Source: Candidatus Falkowbacteria bacterium CG10_big_fil_rev_8_21_14_0_10_44_15 (GTDB taxonomy: Bacteria; Patescibacteriota; Patescibacteriia; Patescibacteriales; XYC2-FULL-47-12). From it: a stretch of 30,047 nt of DNA. The position numbers were made by a program, and so were the translations under genes. The stretch covers positions 1 through 30,047 of the forward strand of contig PFAT01000041.1 of NCBI GenBank assembly GCA_002773575.1, read 5' to 3'. Positions 15,881 to 23,290 of this stretch are shown in pieces. Within the stretch, counting starts at the first letter, position 1. Every line of letters begins with the position of its first letter. The notes under the pieces are model-generated. The model did not search any database, was not told where the DNA came from, and saw only the letters and a list, made by a program, of their open reading frames with translations.

Positions 15881-16379
15881 AATGCTAAATGGGACAAACG
15901 ATAAGCCGGATTCTGTCTGGCCCGCCAACAGCTAAAGCGGTTAGGCGAGTTGGAATGGCCATTTATCTAGCCCCGATGTTGCCATCGGGATCAAGCGAGC
16001 TACGTTCCTTCTCCCGCAGTATTTACCCCGTCGGCTGATTTAGCTGACTGGGGTTGCGGGAGAAATTTGCTCTTGCATCAGGCAGGGTTTACCATCTTTT
16101 GCTGTCACCAGCAAAGAAAGGGCGTAATAAATTGCTCGTTAGGATATCCTCAAAACGAACATTAACATCGCCCAACTTTTCACCTTTTACCAACGCTCCG
16201 CGTTGGCTAGTATAGTCTCTGTGGCACTTTCCCTATCCCGCAATACTGCGGGATGATGGACGTTATCCATTGCCTTGGTCGCAAATTAAAGTTTTAACTC
16301 TAACTTGGGATGTCCGGACTTTCCTTTCCGTCCCGACATATCGGGACGGAGCGGCCATTTGTTTGCCCCATTTAGCATT
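15881..16379 (-). ncRNA. rnpB: RNase P RNA (bacterial type A-like)
   Basis: Conserved blocks are clear on the minus strand: GGAAAGTCCGGAC near the 5' end, CCACAGAGA, GGTAAACCCTGCC, TGCAAGAGCAAA, CTAGATAAATGGCC and ACAGAATCCGGCTTATCG near the 3' end. A long P1 helix pairs ATGCTAAATGGG(G)CAAAC with GTTTGTCCCATTTAGCAT. The roughly 500-base span exceeds the usual 350-400; three stems (16328-16349, 16235-16254 and 15972-15989) are CCCG..CGGG palindromes. Where many bacteria have GGU for pairing with tRNA CCA, I see GGAACGTAGC instead, in line with tRNAs that do not encode CCA. Ends are set by P1 and are approximate. Confidence 0.95.
16235..16254. repeat. 20-base palindrome within rnpB, near-identical to the one at 11620
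   Basis: ATCCCGCAATACTGCGGGAT differs by one base from the palindrome inside the 494-residue gene. In the RNA it forms a stem-loop between the P13-like hairpin and the GGGAAAGTGCCACAGAGA region, where E. coli has P14. Confidence 0.8.
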
Positions 16380-16412
16380 TATACTGAATTTTAATGTTCA
16401 AATTACATAAAA

Positions 16413-16441
16413 ATAATAGCATTTTGAGGAAAAAAAGTCAA
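16413..16441 (-). promoter_or_regulatory. Sigma70-type promoter of rnpB
   Basis: TTGACT (16441-16436), 17 bases, TATTAT (16418-16413) on the minus strand. The predicted start is near 16406, about 27 bases before the P1 helix, so a short leader would be trimmed. Confidence 0.75.
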
Positions 16442-16458
16442 TTATTTTGTAAAAAGAA

Positions 16459-16484
16459 AAAAGACGACATAAATGCCGTCTTTT
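16459..16484 (-). terminator. Terminator after the 99-residue gene
   Basis: AAAAGACGACAT (16459-16470) pairs with ATGCCGTCTTTT (16473-16484) with one mismatch. On the minus strand the hairpin runs into CTTTTTTCTTTTT. It separates the orphan gene from the rnpB promoter. Confidence 0.8.
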
Positions 16485-16511
16485 GTATTTTGCCTTAGAA
16501 TACAAACAATC

Positions 16512-16808
16512 CTATCCTCTAATTGGTAAAGCCCTTCTCGCACATTGCATGAGATCGATCACCTCCATAGCACGAATTACCTCTTTTTTCTGCCGATAGG
16601 TTGTTCTTTTTGGTAAGTCGCGCCAAAGCACTCGGCGAGCTTGGCGAGCATTTTTTTTGCCAGTTTGAAGCATTTCATCATATTCTAATGCTACATCTAC
16701 GTCTAAATAATCATGTTCCTCCCGGCCTGCCTCACGAACTTCTGCCAAAATTTTATCTTTGGTAAAAATTTTTCGTTCTGCTGGCGCACCTCTCTTTACG
16801 ATTTTCAT
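16512..16808 (-). CDS. Small charged protein of unknown function
   Basis: I do not recognise this 98-residue protein. It is rich in Arg, Lys, Glu and Asp, has no membrane segment, and looks mostly helical (K-D-K-I-L-A-E-V-R-E-A and K-K-E-V-I-R-A-M-E-V-I). A single Cys is present. The gene stands alone, with a promoter-like sequence at 16859-16887, an AGGGGG site nine bases before the ATG and a terminator just after the stop. A GTG at 16811 directly before the ATG is an equally possible start. The signals on both sides argue for a real, independently transcribed gene. Confidence 0.6.
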   Translation of the reverse strand: MKIVKRGAPAERKIFTKDKILAEVREAGREEHDYLDVDVALEYDEMLQTGKKNARQARRVLWRDLPKRTTYRQKKEVIRAMEVIDLMQCARRALPIRG

Positions 16809-16858
16809 CACTTTATGCCCCCTTTCAAAAAGAACAAGTTTTTAAATTCTATATTATA

Positions 16859-16887
16859 ATCTTAAACGAACATTTATTTTTTGTCAA
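16859..16887 (-). promoter_or_regulatory. Probable promoter of the 98-residue orphan
   Basis: On the minus strand TTGACA (16887-16882) is followed after 17 bases by TAAGAT (16864-16859); a better TATAAT lies six bases further at 16858-16853 but with a 23-base spacer. The exact -10 is therefore uncertain. Confidence 0.5.
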
Positions 16888-16891
16888 AAAC

Positions 16892-16914
16892 GGAATTGCT
16901 TCGTCACAATAACA
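16892..16914. repeat. Collapsed copy of the ATTGC..GCAAT element
   Basis: GGAATTGCTTCGTC then ACAATAACA keeps the outer words of the element at 11423-11456 but lacks its central CCCG..CGGG part. The ATTG/CAAT ends (16895-16898 and 16907-16910) still pair. Confidence 0.4.
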
Positions 16915-16930
16915 TTAACTTTTAACTTCT

Positions 16931-17623
16931 TTAAAACCTTTCCTTCTCCCCTATCACCATCCTAAATATCGTCGGCACGATAAATAAGGTCAGAAAAGAC
17001 GACAAAGTCAGACCAAAAATCACGGCGCTGCCTAAAGCGGTCCAGGTTTCTTCGGATAGAGTTACCGGGATTAAGCCTAAAATGGTGCAGATGGAAGTGA
17101 TAAAAATCGCCTCTAACCGCGACTTGCCCGCGTCAATGATCGCCTCTTCAAAGGGAATGCCGAAGCGCAGGTTAAGATTAATTTTGTCAATTAAAATGAT
17201 GGCGTTTTTCACCACAATGCCGAAAAGCGCGAGCAAACCGATCAGGCCCGGAAAACTTAAGGGAATGCGAAAAATCGCCAGACCAAAAAATACGCCAATC
17301 AGCGCTAACGGAATCGTAAGCAGCACTATCAGCGCTTTTTTGAAAGAATTAAATTGGACGATGAGCGTGGAAATAATCAAAATGCCGGCGAGCACCATCG
17401 CGGCTAAGATTGAATAAACCGACTCTTGATTCTGTTCGTTTTCACCGCCGTAGACTATGGAATATTCTTCCGGCATTTTATAATCTTTTATTTTTGCTTG
17501 GAATTCAGCCAAGACCGCGTTGGGACGAGTTGTCCCTTCCACGCCGGAAGAAAGCAGCACGGCGCGCTTTTGGTCAATGCGCGTAATGGCGTCCACCGAG
17601 GGCTGCAGTTTAATTTTAGCCAC
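16931..17623 (-). CDS. RND exporter, C-terminal part (separated by a frameshift)
   Basis: This 230-residue reading frame is the C-terminal end of an RND (HAE1-type) proton-driven exporter. It begins in the porter domain (D-V-A-K-I-K-L), continues through Y-G-G-E-N-E-Q-N and carries the last membrane segments. TM10 contains V-V-K139-N-A-I-I-L, the Lys equivalent to K940 of AcrB in the proton relay. The GTG start at 17623 is only where this frame opens; no ribosome-binding site precedes it, and the protein reads directly on from the preceding frame if one base is removed or two are added near the TTT at 17632-17634. Alone it could not function. A sequencing indel or a recent inactivating mutation are both possible. 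Confidence 0.85.
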   Translation of the reverse strand: MAKIKLQPSVDAITRIDQKRAVLLSSGVEGTTRPNAVLAEFQAKIKDYKMPEEYSIVYGGENEQNQESVYSILAAMVLAGILIISTLIVQFNSFKKALIVLLTIPLALIGVFFGLAIFRIPLSFPGLIGLLALFGIVVKNAIILIDKINLNLRFGIPFEEAIIDAGKSRLEAIFITSICTILGLIPVTLSEETWTALGSAVIFGLTLSSFLTLFIVPTIFRMVIGEKERF

Positions 17624-20327
17624 ATCGCCGGTTTACCACCTGCAAATTCTGGATGCTTTCCAAGTTCGGAATGGTTTTAGGGTCAAAGCGCGCGGTTATT
17701 TTTATTTCTTTTCCGCCTTGAATGATTTTAGATACTTCCGTGCCGGTGATGGCTAAGCGCAATACGCTGCCTACCTGCGCCGCGGTTAAATTATTCAGCT
17801 CAAGCGCCGCCGGGTTTAAATTAAAAGTATATTCCGCCGGCGCGTCTTTAAGGGAAATAACGGGAGTGGCTGCGCCTTTGACGGAAGCAAGCGCTGACTT
17901 TAAATCATGGGCGATTTTATCAAGTTGCCGCAAGTCTTCACCGATGATTCTCGCTTCAAAGGCCGAGCCGGCCGGCGGGCCGCCGCGCGGAGATTCCACG
18001 ATAATGGTCGCGTTGCTGATTGTTTTCACGTCGGCGCTGATTTGCTTAGCCAAATCGTAAGAAGTGACGTCGCGCTCTTGAGCGTCAACTAAACGCAAAG
18101 TAATGCCGGCCAAATTAGAAGTGTCGGTAAAAGAGCCGCCGCCGATGGCATTCAAAGACGCGCCCGCGCGGCCGACCACGGTGGAAAAATTATCAATCGC
18201 TTTATATTTTAATAATTTTGCTTCCACCTGTCTGACGATTTTATCCGTTTCTTCAATCCTTAAGCCAATCGGCGCCTGCACGGAAATAGTGACGTAATCC
18301 TCGTTGGACGCGGGGAAAAATTCAGTCGGCACGATGCCCGTAACTAAAAACGAGACGGCAACGGCGAATAAAACTAACACGGCCGCGATGGTCCGGCGGC
18401 GGGTTTTTTTGGTGGCTAAAATTACCCGCAACGCTTTCTCGTAGTAAGGCAAAATTTTATTAAAACGAATTACGCCGTGAATGGCGCGGCTGAACCAATC
18501 ATCGTCTGCATGCGTGCCTTGGGCGCGCAGTTTCTTTTTGATCAATTCATCGTCTTCCGTTTCCGCCTCCATTAGCTCTTTATTATTAATCAAAACATTC
18601 CGGCCGCCGCGCCGATACCAGCGAATTAAAATAACCGCCGCGACTAAGAGCGCGGCCGCGAGGTATGCGTACCCTGAGCCCAAAATCGCACTATAAACGC
18701 CGCCGGCCGCTAAACCTATGATTATCAGCCAGAAAAATTTACCCGTTAAGCGAATGCGCTCCAATACCGCCGCCAGCGGATGGTTGACCATTAAAGCGAT
18801 TAAGAGCGAGGCGATTAAAGTTACGGACACGGTAATGGGCACGGATTTGATAAATTCGCCCATAATGCCGGTAGACAAAAGCATCGGCAAGAACGCCCAG
18901 ACGGTCGTTAAGGTGGTGGTGGTTAACACTACTTTAAAATCGTTTAATACCAAGAGCACCGCTTCTTCCGGCGTGTATTTGCCGGTGCGCAAATATTGCT
19001 TGGTTGCCGAAACTACGACAATCGCGTCGTCAACCAGCAACCCCAGCGAAAGCAGCAAAGAAAATACCGACAAAAAGTTTAAAGTAAGTCCGGCGTAATC
19101 CATGACGCCGAAAGTGACGAAAAAAGTCAGCGGCACGGCGAGTCCCGCGACCAAAGCTTCTTTTAAGCCAACCAGTAAAAATAAAATGCCGCCGACTAAA
19201 ATAATAGTCAAAATAAAATCGTGCGTTAACTGTTTAAACTGCCGGCCGATAATTTCCGCCATGTCAATATTAACGTGATAATTGATGCCGGGCGGAAATT
19301 TCTTCAACAAATCGTTAATCGCGGCTTTGCTTTGGTTAATCGTGGCCACGATGTTGCCGCCGGTTTTTTTTACGATGGATAAAGTAATGGCGTCGGTGGG
19401 CGTTTGGCCGGCTCCGGATTGGCGGGAGTAAGTCGTCTTTTTGATTGTTTTTTCTAAAACAGCGGCGACATCTTTTAAGTAAATCAAGCTGCCGCTGTCG
19501 CCGTGCGCAATCGGGATATTGGCGATAGCCGCGGCGGAAAAAAGCCGCGCGTCCGAGCGGATGGTGTAATTGAATTTATCGCCGGTAAAAATGCCGGCGG
19601 GCAGGGCTAAATTCGTCGCTTGAACGGCTTGATTGGCTACCTCCGGCGAGAGGCGGTAAAAATTTAGTTTTTGCGGGTCGTAAGCGACTTCATATTCAAT
19701 TTCGTCTCCGCCGGACACCAATACTTCGCGCACGCCCGGAATTTTTTCCAATTCATCCGCGATGTCGTCGGCGTACCGACGCATAGCCAAACCGTCGTAA
19801 GGGCCGGACAAACTCATAGTCCAAATCGGCTGGTCGTCTAAAGATATTTCTTGCACCTGCGGCTCTTGCGCGTCGGCCGGCAATTCCCCTTTTAGCGAAG
19901 AGACTTTGTCGCGCAGTTTGCGGATAGAATCGTCCAAATCCTGTTTGGCTTCAAACTCAACCGTAATCGCCGAAATTGAATTAGCCGAAGTGGAAGTAAT
20001 TTTATTAATGCCCTTAATGCTGGAGATGCCGGTTTCCAATTTTTTGGTGACCAATTCTTCAATGTCTGCCGGCGACACGCCCGGATAGACGGTGGCGACG
20101 ACGGCGATGGGAATTTTTACCTCCGGGTTTGATTCGCGCGGCAACTTTTGATAAGAGTAAATTCCCCAAGTGGAAATTAAAATAATCAATAAAACAACCA
20201 CTCGAAAATTGCTGACGAAAAAATTCAGCCAAGTTTTGCGCAAAGCCGGATTGAATTCCAGTTTAGCTAAATATTTAGAATCAGATGATAATTCGGTTTT
20301 AGTATTTATTTTATTAGCTTCGTTCAT
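17616..20327 (-). CDS. RND exporter, N-terminal part (HAE1/AcrB type)
   Basis: This 903-residue frame holds most of an RND exporter, which drives hydrophobic compounds out by proton flux. TM1 lies at about 42-58, followed by the porter domain P-G-V-S-P-A-D-I-E. TM4 carries G-L-L-V-D433-D434-A-I-V-V-V, the AcrB D407/D408 pair. Between TM6 and the second half it has an extra block of two hydrophobic helices plus a charged linker, absent from AcrB. The frame then ends abruptly in N-R-R-C-G-stop, where the rest of the porter domain is expected; the missing piece is in the next frame at 16931-17623. Joined, the two give about 1130 residues, typical for the family. It follows the adaptor gene by 14 bases. 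Confidence 0.9.
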   Translation of the reverse strand: MNEANKINTKTELSSDSKYLAKLEFNPALRKTWLNFFVSNFRVVVLLIILISTWGIYSYQKLPRESNPEVKIPIAVVATVYPGVSPADIEELVTKKLETGISSIKGINKITSTSANSISAITVEFEAKQDLDDSIRKLRDKVSSLKGELPADAQEPQVQEISLDDQPIWTMSLSGPYDGLAMRRYADDIADELEKIPGVREVLVSGGDEIEYEVAYDPQKLNFYRLSPEVANQAVQATNLALPAGIFTGDKFNYTIRSDARLFSAAAIANIPIAHGDSGSLIYLKDVAAVLEKTIKKTTYSRQSGAGQTPTDAITLSIVKKTGGNIVATINQSKAAINDLLKKFPPGINYHVNIDMAEIIGRQFKQLTHDFILTIILVGGILFLLVGLKEALVAGLAVPLTFFVTFGVMDYAGLTLNFLSVFSLLLSLGLLVDDAIVVVSATKQYLRTGKYTPEEAVLLVLNDFKVVLTTTTLTTVWAFLPMLLSTGIMGEFIKSVPITVSVTLIASLLIALMVNHPLAAVLERIRLTGKFFWLIIIGLAAGGVYSAILGSGYAYLAAALLVAAVILIRWYRRGGRNVLINNKELMEAETEDDELIKKKLRAQGTHADDDWFSRAIHGVIRFNKILPYYEKALRVILATKKTRRRTIAAVLVLFAVAVSFLVTGIVPTEFFPASNEDYVTISVQAPIGLRIEETDKIVRQVEAKLLKYKAIDNFSTVVGRAGASLNAIGGGSFTDTSNLAGITLRLVDAQERDVTSYDLAKQISADVKTISNATIIVESPRGGPPAGSAFEARIIGEDLRQLDKIAHDLKSALASVKGAATPVISLKDAPAEYTFNLNPAALELNNLTAAQVGSVLRLAITGTEVSKIIQGGKEIKITARFDPKTIPNLESIQNLQVVNRRCG

Positions 20328-20341
20328 ACCACAATTTTTAC

Positions 20342-22132
20342 TTATTGTACTACTTCCACTACATTTCCCTCTTCCAGTTCTTTGTTTCCCTCAACTATCA
20401 CTTCATCCCCATTTCTTAGCCCATTTTTAACTTCTATTTTCTCCCCCTCGGTTATGCCTAACTCCACGGGAATTTTTGCCGCCTTGCCGTCTTTAACGAT
20501 AAACACGAATGTTTCGTTGGGCGTGATGGATACGGCCTGCAGCGGCACAAAAAAACTGCCGGCGAGCGGACCCGCGCTTTGGCTTTCCACCGGTATTTTA
20601 ACATCCACAAAAGTTTCGGCAATTAATTTTTTATCCTTATTGTCATAGGTAATTTCCACCGTGACTTTTTTGGTCGTCGCGTCCGCCGCCGGATCAATGC
20701 GCGTTACCGCCCCTGCTAAATTATCGTTAATTACCGCTGGTTGCCCCAACTTTATCTTATAAATATCTGCGGAAGAAATTCCGACGATTATTTTGACCGC
20801 GCCATTTTGAGAAATTTCCGCTAGTTTCTGCCCGGCGCGCACTTCGCCGCCCAACTCTACCGATTTTTGGGTAACAACGCCCGCAATCGGCGCTCCTACC
20901 GATAAATCAGCGGTTTGCGTTTGAATAATATTAAACTGGCCGCGCGCGTTGTCTAAGGCGGCTTTAGCGCCAATTAGCGCTTGTTCTTTGCCTTTACGCG
21001 CGCTGGCTAACGCCGCTACGGCAGTGTCATATCCGGTTTGCGCTAAAGTAAGCTGGCTGCGGGCAATGTTAACCGCATTTTGCAAAGCGTCTAACTGCTG
21101 TTTATTTACTAAATCAACATTTTGTAAACTATTTAAAGTCGCCTGCGCCGCCACTTGCGTGTTGATAATATTGGAGCGCAAATTGGAAAACAGGCTTCTT
21201 TGCGCCATTAAAGCAGAATCAGGGAAGTTGGAATTAGCGATAGTATTATTTAAAACGGCAATGGTCGAATCAATCAGATCTTTCGTCTGGTTAAGCAGTT
21301 GCGCTGCCGCGTTAACGCCCGCGAGGACATCGGCCGCGTTAACACCGGCTTTGTCTTGTGCCCAGTAAACCGCTCGCGTTAACGTATATTTATTTTTAGC
21401 GTCAGTTACCGTCTGCAGATCGGTTACCCCTAAAGTTAAGCTAATGCCCGGCAATTGCCCGCTGTCTTTATCTTCGCCCAACAAATAATTAATCTGGTCT
21501 AACGCGCTGCTAACGGCATTAAGGTAATTATGGTAAGAATTAACCGCGTTATTTTTTATGTCTTCCTTGTTTTTTTCCTGCAAATTTTGGGCATTGGCTA
21601 AATTATCTTCGGCGGTCCGCAGCCCGATGGCAGCGCTGCCAATAGATTCCTGCGCGCGCCTAACCCCTAACTCCGCCTGGCGGATATTTTCGTCTAAAGT
21701 ACGCTGGTTAGCATCGTAGCTTAACTGCATATTACCGGCGTTTATTTGGGCGTTATTTAAGTTAGCGAGCAAAGTGCTGTCGTATAAGGAAATTAAAATT
21801 TGTTTGGCGGTAACTGTATCGCCGGTTTTAAAATAAACGCCGCGCGCCGTGCCGTTAACCATCGCCACCACCTCAACTTTGCTGTCGGCTTTAACCGTGC
21901 CGACGGTGGCAATGTTCGCCTGCCCGTTGCCGTCAACGCCTAACACGATGGTTTTAACCCGCGGGGCGACATTAGCGACTTTTTCGCCCTGCACTTGGCC
22001 GTTATTTTTTACAAAGTTTTGGAAAACAAAAATTATGCTGCCGATTAAAATAATCGCTAGCGGAACTATAAACCACGAGCTTTTAAACCAATTTTGATTT
22101 TGAACGGATGCTTGTTCCAAAAAATTATCCAT
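20342..22132 (-). CDS. RND/MacA-type membrane fusion (adaptor) protein
   Basis: This 596-residue adaptor links an inner-membrane exporter to the exterior. It has one N-terminal membrane anchor (about 20-42), a lipoyl half-motif V-K-A-D-S-K-V-E-V-V-A-M-V-N-G, a very long helical hairpin (about 130-390, longer than in AcrA), a second lipoyl half (D-L-S-V-G-A-P-I-A-G-V-V), a beta barrel and a membrane-proximal domain ending L-R-N-G-D-E-V-I-V-E-G. No outer-membrane channel gene is nearby, which fits a monoderm cell or a channel encoded elsewhere. It is placed between the Rrf2-type regulator and the RND exporter in one transcription unit. Confidence 0.9.
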   Translation of the reverse strand: MDNFLEQASVQNQNWFKSSWFIVPLAIILIGSIIFVFQNFVKNNGQVQGEKVANVAPRVKTIVLGVDGNGQANIATVGTVKADSKVEVVAMVNGTARGVYFKTGDTVTAKQILISLYDSTLLANLNNAQINAGNMQLSYDANQRTLDENIRQAELGVRRAQESIGSAAIGLRTAEDNLANAQNLQEKNKEDIKNNAVNSYHNYLNAVSSALDQINYLLGEDKDSGQLPGISLTLGVTDLQTVTDAKNKYTLTRAVYWAQDKAGVNAADVLAGVNAAAQLLNQTKDLIDSTIAVLNNTIANSNFPDSALMAQRSLFSNLRSNIINTQVAAQATLNSLQNVDLVNKQQLDALQNAVNIARSQLTLAQTGYDTAVAALASARKGKEQALIGAKAALDNARGQFNIIQTQTADLSVGAPIAGVVTQKSVELGGEVRAGQKLAEISQNGAVKIIVGISSADIYKIKLGQPAVINDNLAGAVTRIDPAADATTKKVTVEITYDNKDKKLIAETFVDVKIPVESQSAGPLAGSFFVPLQAVSITPNETFVFIVKDGKAAKIPVELGITEGEKIEVKNGLRNGDEVIVEGNKELEEGNVVEVVQ

Positions 22133-22156
22133 ATTTTTTTAATTAAGTATGTTTAT

Positions 22157-22212
22157 CCAGACACCTTCCAGAATACCCCTACCTCAAGATTGGGGGTGGC
22201 GAAGGTGTTTGG
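22157..22212 (-). repeat. Strong hairpin spanning the stop of the Rrf2-type gene
   Basis: CCAGACACCTTC (22157-22168) pairs with GAAGGTGTTTGG (22201-22212) with one mismatch, and inner ACCCC (22175-22179) pairs with GGGGT (22193-22197). No T tract follows, so it is not a standard terminator. It encodes the last ten or so residues of the regulator and could be a REP-like insertion or an RNA processing/stability element that sets the level of the downstream transporter. Confidence 0.65.
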
Positions 22213-22621
22213 ATTTATTTAAAGGGTGCGCCGCTAAATTTTCTAAGTTTACGCTTTTTAAATACTGCAAAAAGTCATCGCGCAAATGCATCATAAAATG
22301 TAACAGCAATTTGCCGTCGCGATGCCGACAAACCTCGCGCATCAACGCTTTGGCCGTTCTGTCCTCTTCCGGCCTCATGACTTTGATGACTTGATATAAA
22401 GTGATTTTTCCCGCCGGCCGGGCCAAAACAAATCCGCCGTTAGGGCCAAAACTGGCTTTGACTATCTTGCCGCGGCTTAACGGCTGGAAAACTTTATGCA
22501 AAAAAGAAACGGAAATTTTTTCCGCCTTAGCTATTTCGCCGATTTTTACGCTTCGTTTGGTATTTTTCGCTAAATAAATCAAACCCAGCAGCGCGTACAG
22601 AATGGTATTGTTGACGACCAT
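22184..22621 (-). CDS. Rrf2 family transcriptional regulator
   Basis: This 145-residue regulator has the Rrf2 winged helix: Y-A-L-L-G-L-I-Y-L-A, then V-K-I-G-E-I-A-K-A-E-K-I-S-V-S-F-L-H-K-V-F as helix-turn-helix, and the wing G-P-N-G-G-F-V-L-A-R-P. IscR-like members bind an iron-sulphur cluster through three Cys; only one Cys is present here (C-R-H-R), so cluster binding is unlikely and another ligand is expected. The tail N-K-S-K-H-L-R-H-P-Q-S is encoded by a hairpin repeat. It is the first gene of the adaptor/RND operon, and a palindrome over its own predicted start site suggests self-control. No Shine-Dalgarno site precedes the ATG. Confidence 0.88.
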   Translation of the reverse strand: MVVNNTILYALLGLIYLAKNTKRSVKIGEIAKAEKISVSFLHKVFQPLSRGKIVKASFGPNGGFVLARPAGKITLYQVIKVMRPEEDRTAKALMREVCRHRDGKLLLHFMMHLRDDFLQYLKSVNLENLAAHPLNKSKHLRHPQS

Positions 22622-22637
22622 ATATTGTGGACAAATG

Positions 22638-22677
22638 TTATCTTAGATAATTATACTCGTAAACTATTTTTTGTCAA
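22638..22677 (-). promoter_or_regulatory. Near-perfect sigma70 promoter with overlapping palindromic operator
   Basis: On the minus strand TTGACA (22677-22672), a 16-base spacer, TATAAT (22655-22650). The 13-base palindrome TTATCTAAGATAA (22650-22638) starts at the last base of the -10 box and covers the predicted start site, the classic position for a repressor. The Rrf2-type regulator encoded directly downstream is the natural candidate to bind it. Confidence 0.78.
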
Positions 22678-22707
22678 GGCATTAATTTTAGTGATTATAA
22701 TAAATTT

Positions 22708-22734
22708 AAAAAAAGAAGCTGATAACTTAGCTTC
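22708..22734 (-). terminator. Terminator after the methyltransferase gene
   Basis: GAAGCT (22734-22729 on the minus strand), loop AAGTTATC, AGCTTC, then T7 (22714-22708). It ends the DUF475/methyltransferase unit 30 bases past the stop. Confidence 0.85.
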
Positions 22735-22764
22735 CTCCTTACCCGTTAAATTTAAAAACAGCCG

Positions 22765-23289
22765 TCATCGCCTGTATAAGTAAACAGCGGCGGTTTTAGC
22801 CGTTGGCTTGTCAATTATTTCCGGCTGCCAGCCGGGAACGGGAAAAACATAAGAAACAACGCGCGCGCCCGGCTTTAATTCCCGCTCTAACTTAAACTTT
22901 AATTTAGCGGCGATGGAATGCGGCATGCCAAAAAAATACACCGCGTCGGTACCGGATAAATTTTCGGCGAATAAATTTTTCCATTTGAATTGAACGTCAG
23001 CGGCGCCGGTTATTAGTTTTTTTATTCGGCAAATTAAATACAGCGGCAAAGCTAACTCCACGCCGATGGCGCGCGCCTGAAACTGCCGCGCGGCATAAAA
23101 AACAACTTGGCCGCTGCCGCAGCCCAAATCGTAAAAAACTTCTCCGGCTTGCAAATCAGCCAGCTTAAAAATCCGCTTTAAATCCTTGCGCCAGCACGGC
23201 ACCCAGGGAGCGAAGGAAAAACTCGCGTAAGCGTAGGAAATAAGAAGAATCAATATAAATAATAATAAAGCGTATAATAACCACTCCAT
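22765..23289 (-). CDS. Membrane-anchored class I SAM-dependent methyltransferase
   Basis: This 174-residue protein has an N-terminal membrane helix (about 3-22) and a Rossmann-type methyltransferase fold. Motif I reads F-Y-D54-L-G-C-G-S-G60, followed by an acidic residue in G-V-E-L that would bind the SAM ribose. The short length and the A-P-W-V-P segment between helix and domain recall the FAM173/ATPSC-KMT-like lysine methyltransferases, whose eukaryotic members modify membrane proteins; this similarity is from memory and the substrate here is unknown. The ATG lies one base after the DUF475 stop, so the two are cotranscribed and probably coupled. Confidence 0.82.
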   Translation of the reverse strand: MEWLLYALLLFILILLISYAYASFSFAPWVPCWRKDLKRIFKLADLQAGEVFYDLGCGSGQVVFYAARQFQARAIGVELALPLYLICRIKKLITGAADVQFKWKNLFAENLSGTDAVYFFGMPHSIAAKLKFKLERELKPGARVVSYVFPVPGWQPEIIDKPTAKTAAVYLYRR

Positions 23290-23290
23290 T

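Noticed and set aside
15881..16379. CRISPR-like array suggested by several CCCG..CGGG repeats
   Set aside because: The repeats are stems of a clear RNase P RNA; there is no regular spacing and no cas gene.
17620..17640. Programmed ribosomal frameshift in the RND gene
   Set aside because: No slippery heptamer or downstream structure was seen; an indel is simpler.
20949..21368. 139-residue plus-strand frame opposite the adaptor gene
   Set aside because: It is the antisense of the Ala/Leu-rich helical hairpin and has no start signal or known motif.
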